From: Tubulanus polymorphus
Lineage: Eukaryota > Nemertea > Palaeonemertea > Tubulaniformes > Tubulanidae
Assembly: GCF_964204645.1 (NCBI RefSeq)
Contig: NC_134030.1
Span: 10,042,278 to 10,106,277 of the forward strand
DNA length: 64,000 nucleotides
Reading direction: 5' to 3'
The notes beneath the pieces were generated by a model. That model saw only the letters and a list, made by a program, of their open reading frames with translations. It was not told the origin of the DNA and did no database searches. How positions within the stretch are numbered: the stretch's first letter is position 1; every line of letters begins with the position of its first letter. Below are positions 47,642-59,788 of this stretch, one piece after another. Position numbers and translations under genes: made by a program.

Positions 47642-50600
47642 ATGAAAAACAGAATGGAAGGTGTGTGCGTGATGATAGGTCTAATTTGGGCTAGTTTAGT
47701 AGTTTCGTTATCGGACGCGGCACTGGAGCCTGAACTACTTTTTGATGATAAAGAAATCTACTGTCAACCAAAGAATATGACATACGCCACCGGGGATAGT
47801 ACCATGTTTGTTCATTATGCGGTAGGTGGTGTTATTTAGTGATAACCTTAGATTTTAACACTGCGGTGCAAATTTTCTCGTACGCGCTTCGGTTTTAGTG
47901 ACATTTTTTCTAGTCCTTGGAGTCGATAGCGCATATCAAAAGTCAAGATTTAAGACCATCAATTGGTCCTATAGCCAACTAACAACTTCGACTCTGCTTT
48001 CGAAAAATTATTCCATTTTATTATTAAAATTATTAAAAATTATTGAAATTATTACATTTTACAGTTTCACAGTTGCTAGCCGCCATTTTGTTAGGGTACT
48101 TTTGTCCTGTATTGTTGGGTCATTTTTTTCTCTTTTTTAATAACTATCCGTGATGCGTGTTGTATCATATTTCATCTGTCCCTGGATGGATTTTGACGGT
48201 TTCAGCAACATTCAAACCGTGTGAATCTCTAGTTTTCAGTTATGTAAAAATCATTTCTAATATTTGCAACAATGCGACATGGGAGCGATATATAAATCGG
48301 TGGTCAGTTTTTGCCGTGCGCATAAAAATCCAGGGTACTGAACTTTGAAGTTCGTTATTTTCAGAAATAAGTTTCCAAAAAATCCAAACATTTCAAGAAC
48401 TGTGCGTATAAACGTCCCCTTTCAGGTGAACTTTAAAATTTTCAGATATCTTGCCAAGTTTTTATCCTATGACTCTTTAGCTGCAGCGCGTGTATTGTCA
48501 TTCCGAGATTCGGCGCCATTTTCTTTGCATGTATTTCAGTATATGAGTGTTATTTTTTCACTTTCATTACACTTGTTTCCACGGAAAATGGTTTTAATTG
48601 TTGGTACGTGTATCAGGTTTAAATATTACGGCATTAATACTGTACTCCGTTCTCCGGCGCTAGTTCGTAATGGCTGTAATGGTAGCCGCTTTTGCAGCAG
48701 GCAGAGGCTTACGTAAATGCACCCAAGAAAACCCAAATTATCACTCATTTGTTGTAAATGCAATCCACGCACTGCTTGCGTTTTTGTGATGGTAGATGTC
48801 ACTTTTTACTTTTTATCACCTGTGTCTGACATTCAGACTTGAAACTTGATATTTCACCACCAAAACAAGAAAACGTTTTCTTATATTTTCTTCCCGATCT
48901 AATCGATCTTTTGTGTACTTTTGTATAGAGAGTATTCATACAAAGTTGCTGAATATCTCCCCCACCCCATATGTACAGCTTTTTGACCACTTCTCTATCC
49001 ATCTTATTTAAGTAGATTTTTATGCAAATTAATTGATGGACTACTGATTTGAATGGTCATCATACTCGATTTTGAGTGTTATATTTCTTTTCTTCTACCA
49101 TCTCAATATAGGCCTATTCTCTTCCAGCGCGCAACTTCGAATGGGCGCGTGGTCAAAATACCGCTCAGTCTCTGTTGCTGAAACTGGTCAGAAAAATCCT
49201 TCAAACCCCAACCTCTCTAATGTCTTCGATCTATTATATTGCATAAATAACGTAATATTAACACCTGATACCCGTACCAACAATTAAAACCATTTTCCGT
49301 GGAGACAAGCGTTGTAAAAATGAAAAAAATAATACCCATATACTGAAATACACGCATAGAAAACAGCGCCGAAACTCGGAATGACAATACACGTGCTGCA
49401 GTTAAAGAGCCATAGGATAAAAACTTGGCAAGATATCTGAAAATTTTAATTCTAGTTCACCTGAAAGGGGACATTTATGCGCACAGTTCTTGAAATGTTT
49501 GGATTTTTTGGAAACTTGTTTCTGAAAATAACGAACTTCAAAGTTCAGTACCCTGGATTTTAATGCGCACGGCAAAAACTGATCACCGATTTATATATCG
49601 CTGCCATGTTGCATTGTTGCAAATTTTAAAAATCATTTTTACATAACTGAAAACTAGAGATTCACACGGTTTGAATGTTGCTGAAACCGTCAAAATCCAT
49701 CCAGGGACAGATGAAATATGATACAACACGCATTACGGATAGTTATTAAAAAAGAGAAAAAAATGACCCAACAATACAGGACAAAAGTACCCTAACAAAA
49801 TGGCGGCTAGCAACTGTAAAATGGTTTATTACTACCGAAACAGTTATGAGTCATTACCAATAGTTTCTGCCTGTCATTCAAATCTGTTAGAAACGTTATG
49901 ATAGAACCATAACCTTGTTGTTGGATAGTTTGCATATAATTGTCATTTATACTACCATACTACCATCGATAACCATTGACGAAACACTATTTCCGTGTTT
50001 TGACGATAAATTGAGAATCCCATGCTAACGTAACGAGAAAGATGGTATATTCCTAAAGATGACTATTAAGTTATAGTCGAAATGCCGAATCGATTAATTC
50101 TTAGCTCAAGGAAGCTTCTCATCTTTGTGTTTATATAAGTATATCATCCTGAGATTTCCTTAAAACCAGCAGAGTTGCTCTATCATAAATCTTCAAGTCG
50201 ACTATCAGGAACCAAGACAAGTGAATGTGGGATTTACCTCCCAAATTCGCTGATCTTTTTCCTAACCCTAAATGCATCAATATACGTTCATCATACCAGA
50301 TGAAGAACTAAATTTCATTTCAATTCAAATGTTGAAAATCTACTTAGAGGAAAGCATCCTAAATGCTAATAGAATCAAGTAATAAAAACCAGCAAATGTT
50401 TGAATTATTTCAAAGCAAAGATGAAACGCCTTTATATCACCAATTGTCGGTAACGACCATCCTCAGCCGCCAGTTGCTCACTGGCGGCTGAGGCAAGCTA
50501 TCTGTTGCTTCAGAGCAGTACTCCATAACATTTTTAATCTATTTGTTCATTCATTAATTCCGTAGAAAAGTTTATACGTTATTATATCTATTGCCATTGT

Positions 50601-51233
50601 ACAAATAGTTGTAATCAAATAGTTGTAATCTATTTCCGTAAAAACAACAATAATCTGATACAATAATAGCAAGTTAAGATCATTCTTACGATTTAAGATC
50701 ATTTTTGGACTAAAGTCACAACTGGGACTTTTGAGCTGTGCTGTTTAAACCGGCAACAAGGCTTTCATTCAGATCAGAAGTTCGAAATCATTCTAACTGC
50801 CTCGTACGAGCTTTATGGTTGAAATGATATGGTATATCTATCACGCAGGTGTGCAAATTTGAATGCACGGCCGTTAGACCCAACCGCATTTGTACTGGAG
50901 AACGAATCACGGATTCACAGATCCCTGACGAGTACGTGAGATGTAGTTGCATGATTGAAGGCGACGAATGTAAGGTATTTGCTCATTATTTGTTTTCCTT
51001 CATAATTGACGTCCTTGATAACGACAATTCATAATAATATAATATTTGGAATTTTGGCAATTACGCTTGAACTGACATCGTGACGTTAAAAGTGCTCATT
51101 TATCTATTTATCTATTTTTCTTTAGGAGAAACTCATTAATGACGATGATAAAACGATCCACGTGGCTAGCGTATGTAGTTCGCCCAGTGATAAAAAAACT
51201 GAATGCCAGTTCACCGACCAAATGTGTATTTAG
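47642..51233 (+). CDS. Small secreted cysteine-rich protein, three exons, 137 aa
   Basis: Function unknown. Exons 47642-47821, 50849-50974 and 51126-51233 join at phase 0 with GT-AG borders (donors GTAGGT and GTATTT; acceptors TCACGCAG and TTCTTTAG), giving 60, 42 and 35 residues and ending ...QMCI. Residues 1-25 form a signal peptide: basic start MKNR, hydrophobic core VMIGLIWASLVVSL, likely cleavage after SDA. The mature part has an acidic start (EPELLFDDKE), a sequon NMT, and ten cysteines: one in exon 1, six in exon 2 (VCKFEC, ICT, RCSC, DEC) and three in exon 3 (VCS, ECQ, MC). This even number suits five disulfides. I match it to no known family. The start is the ATG giving the best signal peptide; a nearby in-frame ATG at 47654 is possible. 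Intron 1 (3 kb) holds a long foldback element and a perfect hairpin. Confidence 0.7.
48050..49833. mobile_element. Long-terminal-inverted-repeat element in intron 1 of the ten-cysteine gene
   Basis: The arms are about 585-590 bp each (about 48055-48640 and 49240-49833), closely similar over their whole length, with a spacer of about 600 bp. Ends read ACAGTTGCTAGCCGCCATTT then GTTAGGGTACTTTTGTCC. This is related to the family D ends (TACAGTTTC...GGCGCCATTTT...GGGTACC), indicating one superfamily. No transposase frame exists. The left end has a short extra TTTCACAG relative to the right. Confidence 0.8.
50461..50493. other. Perfect 14-bp hairpin in intron 1 of the ten-cysteine gene
   Basis: CCTCAGCCGCCAGT, loop TGCTC, then ACTGGCGGCTGAGG. 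The stem is perfect and GC-rich inside AT-rich intron DNA, 355 bp upstream of exon 2. Confidence 0.8.
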
Positions 51234-53048
51234 GAAATGAGATGTTTCGGAAATGCATCGATAAAAAACCTCTACAGGATATTACCCTTATTTAGCTTGT
51301 TGAAGTTATTTTGATTGTTGAGTCGATACGAACTTGTACCTACATCTCTTGAAACTACAGTTATCGATTTCTTAAAGACTGTTGTTATATAGTTCTCGAC
51401 ATCGAAGATTATACAAAACAATTAAGGGTTTGCGGGATAAGTACCCACTTGAGAAGTGGTTTCAGATGCTTGACTATATGACAATTTCAATAATCAACGC
51501 CCCTGGCGAACGTTTGCAGATACCATTCAAACTCACCACAATCATACATTAGAACATGTCTGAATGGGTGCTCGCTATAGCGACCTTCTGGCTTTTGCTT
51601 GACCCTCATCAGAAAGCCTTCTCAAATTCACTTTCGTTCCGTTCGTAAATATTCGTAATCTATGCTTTCTTATGAAGAGAATTTAAATATCATGGGCTTC
51701 AACTTTGCAACTGAAAGTGGTAACATAATATGCATAGATCCAAATAATATTTGATATATTATAGATAACAAACACTACGTAATTTCTCCATTCAATGCCG
51801 CCTGTTGAATGTATGTAGAAGCCAATGACCTTGAAAATCGCCACAATCATAGAAAGTATCATGATCTACAACTTTGCTGGGTGATCCCAACAATATTCAC
51901 CAAAGCACGTCTTCAAAACTTCCCATGAAAACATCACCAATCCACAAAGTGCTGATATTGCAACAACAGCCAAATGCCGACCGTCTTGATTCCGATCGGG
52001 CCGGGTCATTTTTGGGCTGCAAATGCGCCGTGAGTAGATCAACAGATAAAGCAAATACTTCTCAAGAAAACGAAGATTCTGTCTACAGAGAGTTTTTCTG
52101 ATCGCACAAAGTCACACGAACGACGAAGCTCACACGTTTGAAGCAATTGTTCAGTTGACGCCGATAGCTGAGAATGTACGTTAGTCGAATACACACTTAA
52201 CAGGGGCGGACCCAGGGAGAAAGGAAAGGGGGGGTGGCCTTTTGCTAAGCTTCGCAGCAATTTCGTTGTTCACTTTCAAAATGAATTTTTTTGGATCCTC
52301 TAAGAATTGGTAAAACACCCCATTGCCACATCAAAGTTTGGGTATTTTTTCAGTTGTTTAATCATAGTTTTTCATCATTCTCAAGAAATCTTTCTCAAGA
52401 AAATGTATTCAGTACGGAATATTTGAGGACGAAATTTCAAGGGACCTCAACATTTTAGGGAATTGGAGTCCAGAGCCCCATGGACATCCCCCTGGATCCG
52501 CTACTGACTAAAGCTTTAAAGCAACTAGGAAAGAACAAAAGCCATCGGGGTCAAGTTTAGAGCGTATAATTCGAAAACTGGGTATCGGTGACAGATTGGA
52601 CGCGTCATCATAATTGGATCGATGTTGATCGTTGGCTCGAGGCGTCGTGGGATCTCCGGTGTCGAGGAATTATCGGTAAGGGCCACGTGAACTGATTTTG
52701 GTTTTCTGATTTTATCCATTTGTTTCGCCCATCATTGACGCTGAAAAGAATCGATAAATATTGCTATTGATTTACAGAAATTCATACGGTACACCAGTTG
52801 GTGAAAGATATTCACGCATATTTGAGTTGATATTGATATCTGACATCAAAATCGAAAAAGAACTCTATACTGATATATATTTCCCCTATGGGGCAGTGAA
52901 TTTAGAATTATGAATTAAAAGGAACAATTTTGGATTCAACTTTGACGTGATAACTCAAATACGAGGATAGAAATTAATTGGAAATCATTTAATTTTTGAG
53001 ATGATAATCAAAAATATCTACCCTAATTAGAAATGTTGAGACAACTAC
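51234..53048. other. Intergenic DNA with a MITE at 52201-52506
   Basis: 52201-52506 has ends CAGGGGCGGACCCAGGG and CCCCCTGGATCCGCTACTG, the same end group as 5692-6085 and 34553-34772. On the minus strand a 64-codon ATG frame (52525-52719) has gene-like codons but no domain or splice partner. Nothing else is supported. Confidence 0.5.
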
Positions 53049-53242
53049 TTATTGTGGCCGATTCGGGCCATACCATAGAATAAAGATTCTGAGGCACGAT
53101 AAGAAATCTTAACATTGGCCCATTTTTTGTTAAGTTTTGAGTCCTCAAAAGAATTCTCGCGCGAGAAAAAAATGGACCAATGTAAAAAACTCTAGCCGTA
53201 CAGAAAAGTCTTTAGTATAAAGGCGCGGATCAGCCACCATAA
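53049..53242. mobile_element. Family E element, short copy
   Basis: Ends TTATTGTGGCCGATTCGGGC and GCGGATCAGCCACCATAA correspond to the 43482-44018 ends. The interior keeps TTCTCGCGCGAGAAAA, GGACCAATGT and GCCGTACAGAAAA, in the same order as the long copy, but lacks the GTTTTGGCG palindrome block. Confidence 0.6.
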
Positions 53243-53414
53243 CTTCTCGACATTAAGATAGTTGCCTTTTATTTTTCTTAAATCAAGTCACCGGGAGGAC
53301 GCTTCCGAAGTCGCTCGATAATGGAGCTGATCAAAAGGGTGCTGACTGTGAAGACGACGAATGAGTGCGCTACACGCCATCTACCGGTGCTGTGGTCATC
53401 ATATTATATTATTT

Positions 53415-53600
53415 TTCAATCGTAGTTTTACAAAATGTTGTGATGGGAGACATAATTTTACCATTACCAAATTTTAATGAAGACACCGGAGTACGGAAAA
53501 AGGATATGTCATAAATTATACAAAGAATGTTCATTTTCTGATACGTAGCTAAGGTCCGATGGCTCCTTTCGTTCAAGTATGTTAACAAAAGCATAACACA
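53415..53600 (+). repeat. Dispersed repeat K, copy 2
   Basis: Same orientation as 21170-21400. Shared GTACGGAAAAAGGATAT and TCATTTTCTGATA in the same order. Confidence 0.6.
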
Positions 53601-54138
53601 ACCAACGTAAGCCACAGGACAAAGCCACAGTTCTAAAATCGCCAACTCAAATGGTTTAGTCAAGCATCCATGAATTCTTGGTTTATATTACCTATTCCAG
53701 ATATTATCGGGTAATGTAACTGGATAGGAACGCTTCATATAACACAGAGCATCAAGATGTCCTCGACACACGAACGAAGGATCGCGATAGTCTAACGCTG
53801 TTCTAGTGGTAAACATCGGTTCCGTTCGAGCGCTTTGCTTCACGCTGTCTCGTTCAAGTTTCATCTGGTTTAGCTATTTAGAAAATCAATTCAAAGACCA
53901 GCAGTCAGTCGTTGTAAGACGCAATATACATGCCACACCAGGTGCCACACCGGGTGCCACACCACTCCAACTTTTCAGCCTACAGGTAAGACCGGCCAGT
54001 GGCATGTTAAGAAAGGGGCGTCGGGCGGTCCGGACGAACGCACCCCTCCCTCCAAAAGAATTTTGTTGCGCTCATCTATTACTCAAAAGTATCAAGTGGA
54101 AAAGTTACCCTTTAAATATTACAACATATTAAATTTGT

Positions 54139-55626
54139 TCATTTTCTTAGACCTACGGTATATCCATGAAAATCACCCAGACTCCATATCTGAGCATCAA
54201 AGTTATAGAATTTACCCGGGAGAGGGTCCCAGTTAAAAACGAACCCACCCACATATTTCTCGCGCCACGGGCCTATTAGGCCCAGGAGGAAATCATCGAC
54301 GAAAACAGCAATCTTTGTTCGTGGAGCGTATCTGTTTACCTTTAATGTGTGGCGATTGTTTTGGTGCACATCTAGCGACACGTTTCCGTCGAAGTAAACA
54401 AAATCTTCCCGTTGACTGGAGCGCGGTGTTTTCCATTCGGCCGGTGAAGTGAGGATGCTCTGAAGCAGAAGCGACACGAATATATATATCTTACTCTCCT
54501 GGATTTGCAAACTTTCCTACCTGGGGTCGGTTTTATGAAAAAAATTTGAGCTTAAATCAGTTAAGTTTGAATAGTTGTCCTAATTAAAAACATGAAGTAA
54601 CCAATGGCAATTACACCGAAAATTTGGGTAGTTAAACTTGTTCGTGAAACTAAACCCTGTTGTGTAAATCCCGCATTGTGTTGACCGCCCACGTGAAAAA
54701 AACCAAAATGGCCGTTGAGTCTACAATATGATTTAGAAATCTCATTTTGTAGCTACGTATTGTATGTTCATATTCCTTTTCATTGGTCACCATCAGAGCC
54801 CGTCCACGTAGCGTCCATGATAGTTCACCATACCACTTTGTGTTAAAAACGTAATACATATTACATATATGTTTTTTTCGTTCTATGGAAATAAATGAGT
54901 AAATCAATATTGATTTTACAATCCTAGAATATGCAAATGCGTCCTCTTTTCTATGTCACGCGAGTAACTTCTCAACATCTTCAGGATAACATATCTTGTT
55001 AGACAGTCGTTTCTTTTCCTACGGAGCCCGGTAATGTTTTTCGTATAAAATCTTTGGTGTAGTCAGAATATCACCTTCCTAGATGAATTCTCATTTACGG
55101 GCCCCGAAGTGAAACAATATCTAAAAACCATAGGCAACCGTCGGTGAAATAATCCATAAGGAACATTCCCCAATTTATTAGCAGAGCCGTACCTAGCGTC
55201 GGGTTGGGGGCTGGGGGTCATGCAGTTACCCCCTCCCCCCAGGAATTTTGGAAAAGTGTCTTTTTGCAAATATCATTTTCATATCTTATAGAACTACCCT
55301 TTTCGGGTTTCTCTGCCCCCTCCCCAATTCAAATGTTAGGTACGGCCCTGGAGGTTAAAAATGTTAGGTACGGTTTCACGAGATAATTATGATGATTTCA
55401 TGCAAACCTTGGCGTCTTCGGGAGGTGCGCATCTATCGGCGACGACGTTGCACTGCAGGTCTACCGGTCTGGTGTAAGCAGACGTGTAGTTAGTAATCTT
55501 ACTTGGATTATCATTGCCGAATGTTACGCGTGACATTGGTTTCAAAGTACGTGGGTTTAGGTCGTCGCTTCCCATGACGCTTGCCCGCGAATGTTTGTCG
55601 TTAGTGCTGGTAACTATGGCACGTAT
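54139..55626 (-). CDS. Unrecognised gene, two C-terminal exons (179 aa seen; 5' end not found)
   Basis: The minus-strand exon 55626-55408 (73 codons, acceptor TATCCTAG, donor AAG|GTTTGC) joins at phase 0 to 54459-54139 (106 codons plus TGA, acceptor CTTCTGCTTCAG). Codon choice in both is gene-like, and the phases agree. The first exon is polar (DKHSRASVMGSDDLNPRT) and ends with a Cys pair (LQCNVVADRCAPPEDAK). The second reads like a beta-sandwich secreted or extracellular domain: FVYFDGNVSLDVHQNN, TKIAVFVDDFLLGLIGPW, GGFVFNWDPLPGKFYNFDAQ, then GYTVGLRK and stop. I cannot name the family. No upstream exon or signal peptide was found, and the donor at 55408 is weak, so the link between the two exons is less certain than the second exon itself. 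The intron carries a MITE (55183-55350). Confidence 0.5.
55183..55350. mobile_element. Small MITE (AGAGCCGTACCTAG / TAGGTACGGCCCT ends)
   Basis: About 168 bp with short inverted ends and C/G-rich runs (GGGTTGGGGGCTGGGGG, CCCCCTCCCCCC) just inside. It lies in the intron of the minus-strand gene. Confidence 0.55.
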
Positions 55627-57635
55627 CTAGGATACGAATACTAAAAGTATACCCAGTGTTCAATGGCAGAAAGGAGATTCCATTAGTATCTACGTCATAA
55701 TAATCTAATCTAGCATTATAAACGTTGTGAAAATGTCGTGATAAGGTTCGTTGCTTTTTGATTTAGATGAAAATCAGGGACCAAAAAATCACGGTAGCAC
55801 ATGAACTAAGAGATACCACGTGTGCCATTCGTTATAGAATAGATAACGCTTTAACTTAAGTAACGTACAGGATCTTCTCCAGAAAACTCCTTGAAATGCC
55901 TTTTTAGTTAAGTTAATCAGCCGAGAATAAAAAAGGGATTTTTGGGCCTTATTGCTGGAAATTACCATCTTCCGTCGGGTTTGGTCGAAGCTCATCCTTT
56001 ATTCCACCCCTGAAATTTTAGGGCTGATTTTATTAGTGGTCAACTTAGGTATCTAACAACTTACAACGCCTTTCAATTCGAGAAATTTTTTTTCTAAATT
56101 CCCATAGACTGTGGGTAGCGGACTGTCCAACTTTTGCCGAAAATGACCAATAGAAAAGGAATGGGTGGTTCGTATATGCAGGAACACGTAGTAGGTTGTT
56201 ATGCGCAGAAGTGTTCTAATTATGATATCGAGATTTCTCAAAGATGGGAGGATTATTGATCTTGCCTTGGTATTTCCTTATAAGATGTCATGGGAACAAG
56301 ACCAATACGGTGAATGAAACACATAATTTTGGAAATCTTTGATAACTCATCAATCGGTGTACGAGTGAAATTAACTAATATCGTTGTTAATTGCAGTTCT
56401 AACGAACCATTTTTGGTGGCAAAAACAGTTTTCCAGAGGGGTAATTTGAGATGTTACAGATACTTGTCACGATAGCGGGGGTGCAAAATCAACGATTCGT
56501 GCAAGTGTCCTTGGTGCCACCATCTATTTTCATAGGTCGTGCCCTATTTAACTGGTTATTCTACTGGAAATCGTACGCGGAAGACTGAGCAACTACTAGC
56601 GATACTGGCGAACCTGGTGGATCCTCGCCTGCCACACGTGGAATCCTCGATTGCTACAGTAGCGGTGCGGATACCCGATTGATATTCAAAAGAAACACAT
56701 AAAACACTCCTCTTACGACTCTAGCTTTGTGCGTAGGCATATGTATGTCAGACTTATTCCTTGTCGGACCCATTTATAATCGACCTATAAGTATTGAAAT
56801 CTTGTATGTAGGACCGTATTATATCTAGTTCAATCTCACTCGCGTAATATCAAGTGGGCGAAATACATGATATCGGCGAAATGTTAATTCTATGCATTGA
56901 AGAGTGATGGTGCACAGTTGTGTTGAAGTTCTATGAGAAAATGGGTGTATGGTAAATGGTCCTTATCTAGCACATGAAAAGAAATATACATCTAATTTTG
57001 AGTGGATTTGCTTTGGTTTTCAATATCGCCGATAATTATAACGGATAAATTCTTCTCTCTGACATTGGGCCCGGGTTCAAACTTGACGAACAACAAAAAC
57101 AAAATCATCCCACCAGCGAGTCGGATTTTAATGAGTAACGTTTTTTAGTTGCGCCGTTGGTCAACATTGTCAATGAGATATCGTTCCAGCAGCTGTTTTC
57201 TGTTGTTGATTGTTGATTCCGCGAGGTAACAACCGACATTTTAAACTATTAGCGAACCTGGTGCAGGTAAAGCCATCACTTTAACTTCGGATAACGTCAA
57301 AAATGAGGAAATGCATCACAACCGGTCCACTATTCCATCATATATAACACTTGGGCCAAATCGTTGATGAAAAATACAAATTGATGTCGCTGTAGTCTAT
57401 CGATGACATCATCTCGGTTATCGGGGCGTTTCATATATCTTTTCAGTATTCAGTATTCCCGAAGATGAGTATAGCCCAATGGAAGCTTTCGGACTGGTTC
57501 TTTTCCTTTCGTATCGCGAGTTTTTACCGTATTATTCGACGTATTTCCATAATTTCCCGTTTCCACTTGTATCTCCAAGACTCCTGTTCAACAGGTCCGA
57601 CGGTACAGAATTAGCAGAGTTAGTATGATCGGTTT
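55627..57635. other. Gene-free stretch
   Basis: No exon of the minus-strand gene could be placed here with confidence, although its 5' end should lie in this direction. No strong repeats were seen. Confidence 0.35.
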
Positions 57636-58085
57636 AATAAGCCTTTTTACAGTTTCCAGGCGCCATTTTTTTGGGTACCCGCCGGGTCCGCAGTGTTGAA
57701 TTTTTTGTCCCTATTTTTCTCCGGTTTAATTTTTTTATTTCGTTCATATCTCTGGATTTGATTAAGATGGAAACAAAGTAGAAATATCGATGAACTCGGC
57801 TGATAATAAACTTTTTTATGATATCACTCATTTATAAAGTTAATGCAACAATGTGCGCTGGTGAAGTTATAAACATTGATATCGTCTTCCCGATAATTCA
57901 ACTTGAATTATTGCTCATCTCATTCAAAAGTTCGTAATTCTTACAAATATTAATCTACATTTTTGAAATTTTCAGGATCAATAGCCATCTATATGTGGTC
58001 TTATATACCTTTTACCGTTTTCAATTATCTTTATTAGTTTTTAAGTAATTGCGAGTCAAACTTTATATAAAATATATTGGTATAT
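57636..58085. mobile_element. Family D element, one-ended partial copy
   Basis: Begins AATAAGCCTTTTTACAGTTT and matches the inverse of 41960-42384: the whole terminal arm plus about 200 bp of interior (ATCGTCTTCCCGATAATTCA, AATTGCGAGTCAAACTT). The other end is absent. Confidence 0.75.
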
Positions 58086-58227
58086 TTGTTATGTCATAGA
58101 AGTTAGAACTTTGGCTCAATAAACAATATACCAAAAAATAAATGTACACTTATTTAACTGATGTATCGAGTGAAAACTCACAACAAACGCGGCCTGAGTC
58201 CTAACCCAACGAGGAAAAAACCAAGTA

Positions 58228-58425
58228 GAGAGAATCTCAAAATGATAACGGAAAACAGTCCGAAAATGTCACCGGAGCTAGTAGTTATTTCAATGTTTCG
58301 ACTATATTCGTATGGTCATCTTCAGGAATACAGGCAATAGAAGACAGAAATACTAGAATATAGTCGAAACGTCGAACAAGCTACTATAGCTCCGGTAACG
58401 TTTCCGTACTGTTCTCTCTATATTA
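58228..58425. mobile_element. Foldback element with GTTTCGACTATATTC arms
   Basis: Inverted arms of about 80 bp meet at GTTTCGACTATATTC and GAATATAGTCGAAAC around a short centre with GTATGGTCATCTTCAGGAAT. Motifs of this kind (a GAAGATGACC...CGAAACGTCG theme) are seen in the terminal repeats of several retroelements, but the class cannot be set from this fragment. Confidence 0.55.
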
Positions 58426-59788
58426 TCGTCACATCACGGATATAGTGTTTTATCAATCGCGAGGAAAAAACCACGCGCTATTGTTATTATCATTCTTCTG
58501 AAACAGCATATTTCAATACGGTGCAAAAGTGTAAAGTGCGATTTCTTTAATTTTTGCGACGACGACGACGACGACGAGCGTGAAATTAGCCATTACCATC
58601 CGAGGTAACGGCGGGGGAAATTGCAGTATTCCATTGTACGAAGGAACAATAAAAACACCGCCGATGAATGAGACTGCCGACGGGGGCGACAAGAAACGGT
58701 CGTAACGTCGAATATAGAAATCCCACCGGCAATTTCTATTTTCATTAGCCATAAAACCTACCTGTAATATGATTGATGCGCCAGTGAAATTGACATTGCG
58801 GTGTGTCGGTTATCGCGAGATAGAGTGTTCGATATCAAGTATCTATTGGCTTCGCTTACTATCGCGGTAGGACACGAGCATTTAACTTAAGGCCTCATAC
58901 ACAACACCGTGGTCCTCCGACAAATATTCGTTACCATTAACGTCACGATATCGACATCGATAAGGTAACATTTCATCGGTCATTTGCCCCGATGTTGTTT
59001 GATATAAACACAAAAAATAGTCGTCGTTGCTATAAAATGTTCTATCGATATGAAGTTTTTGGATATTAGTGTATGAAAAATATCAGTTTGACGGTGGATA
59101 CGAGATAATCTTCCCTTTTTTATTACAGAAATTTCATTTTATGAAAAATAATGTGATATTTACAAAATATGTTATACAATACTGAAGTCCTATCCTAATT
59201 GGACATTATTAGTATTAGTATACGAGGTAATCAAGCCAACATTACCTACGGGAGAATTCTTGCTTTGTAAGAAGTAAAAAGTATCATTTCGATTTTTTAA
59301 AAAAGCCTGAATAACTGTAACGAGAATCAAATGATTTCGCTTTCGATGAACGGGTCAATCCGCAATGAACTCGCTAAATCAACATATCAATTAGCCGATA
59401 GCGATTTCATTGTATACCCAGTCGATTATTACGATATCTGAGATCTTAGAACTATTTATCGTTCGTTGCAGTCAGTATTCGTGTCTTTACTGCGCAAAAG
59501 CTAAGCGGCTATTGCCAGAACGGTAGTTTTATCGTTAATTGTGCGCGTGCGCGCGACATCCGTTCGCTAGAAGCTCTACCAAAACGCCGGCGAGTCGGGT
59601 ACGATGCGAGAGATGAAATTCGTCGAACTCAACGCGATCTTTTTAAAAGGACTCATTCGGCGAAGATGAAAAAACACGTTCAGTAGCCGCCGCCGCTTTC
59701 CGATCGTTTCTCCGTATAGCGATAACGTTATAGATATTAAACGAAAAAAAACCGATTGGCATTTGTTGTGCTATACTGGTCGAAGATC
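58426..59788. other. Upstream region of the PAN-domain gene
   Basis: Mostly AT-rich. 59500-59700 is GC-richer with many CpGs (GTGCGCGTGCGCGCGAC), which may mark the promoter or 5' UTR. A short upstream frame (ATGAAATTCGTCGAACTC... to TGA) lies in it. A CGA trinucleotide run sits at 58557-58576. Confidence 0.4.

Noticed and set aside
51866-52054. Minus-strand frame with a hydrophobic stretch (AVVAISALCGLVMF)
   Set aside because: There is no convincing start context and no partner exon. One hydrophobic segment alone is weak evidence.
52525-52719. 64-codon minus-strand frame starting MDKIRKPKS
   Set aside because: Codon use is gene-like, but there is no domain, no signal peptide and no clear splice donor.
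58513-58752. 79-codon minus-strand frame after a possible acceptor
   Set aside because: It contains a CGA trinucleotide run read as poly-Val and no recognisable domain. It could at most be a 5' exon of the 54-55 kb gene, which I cannot show.
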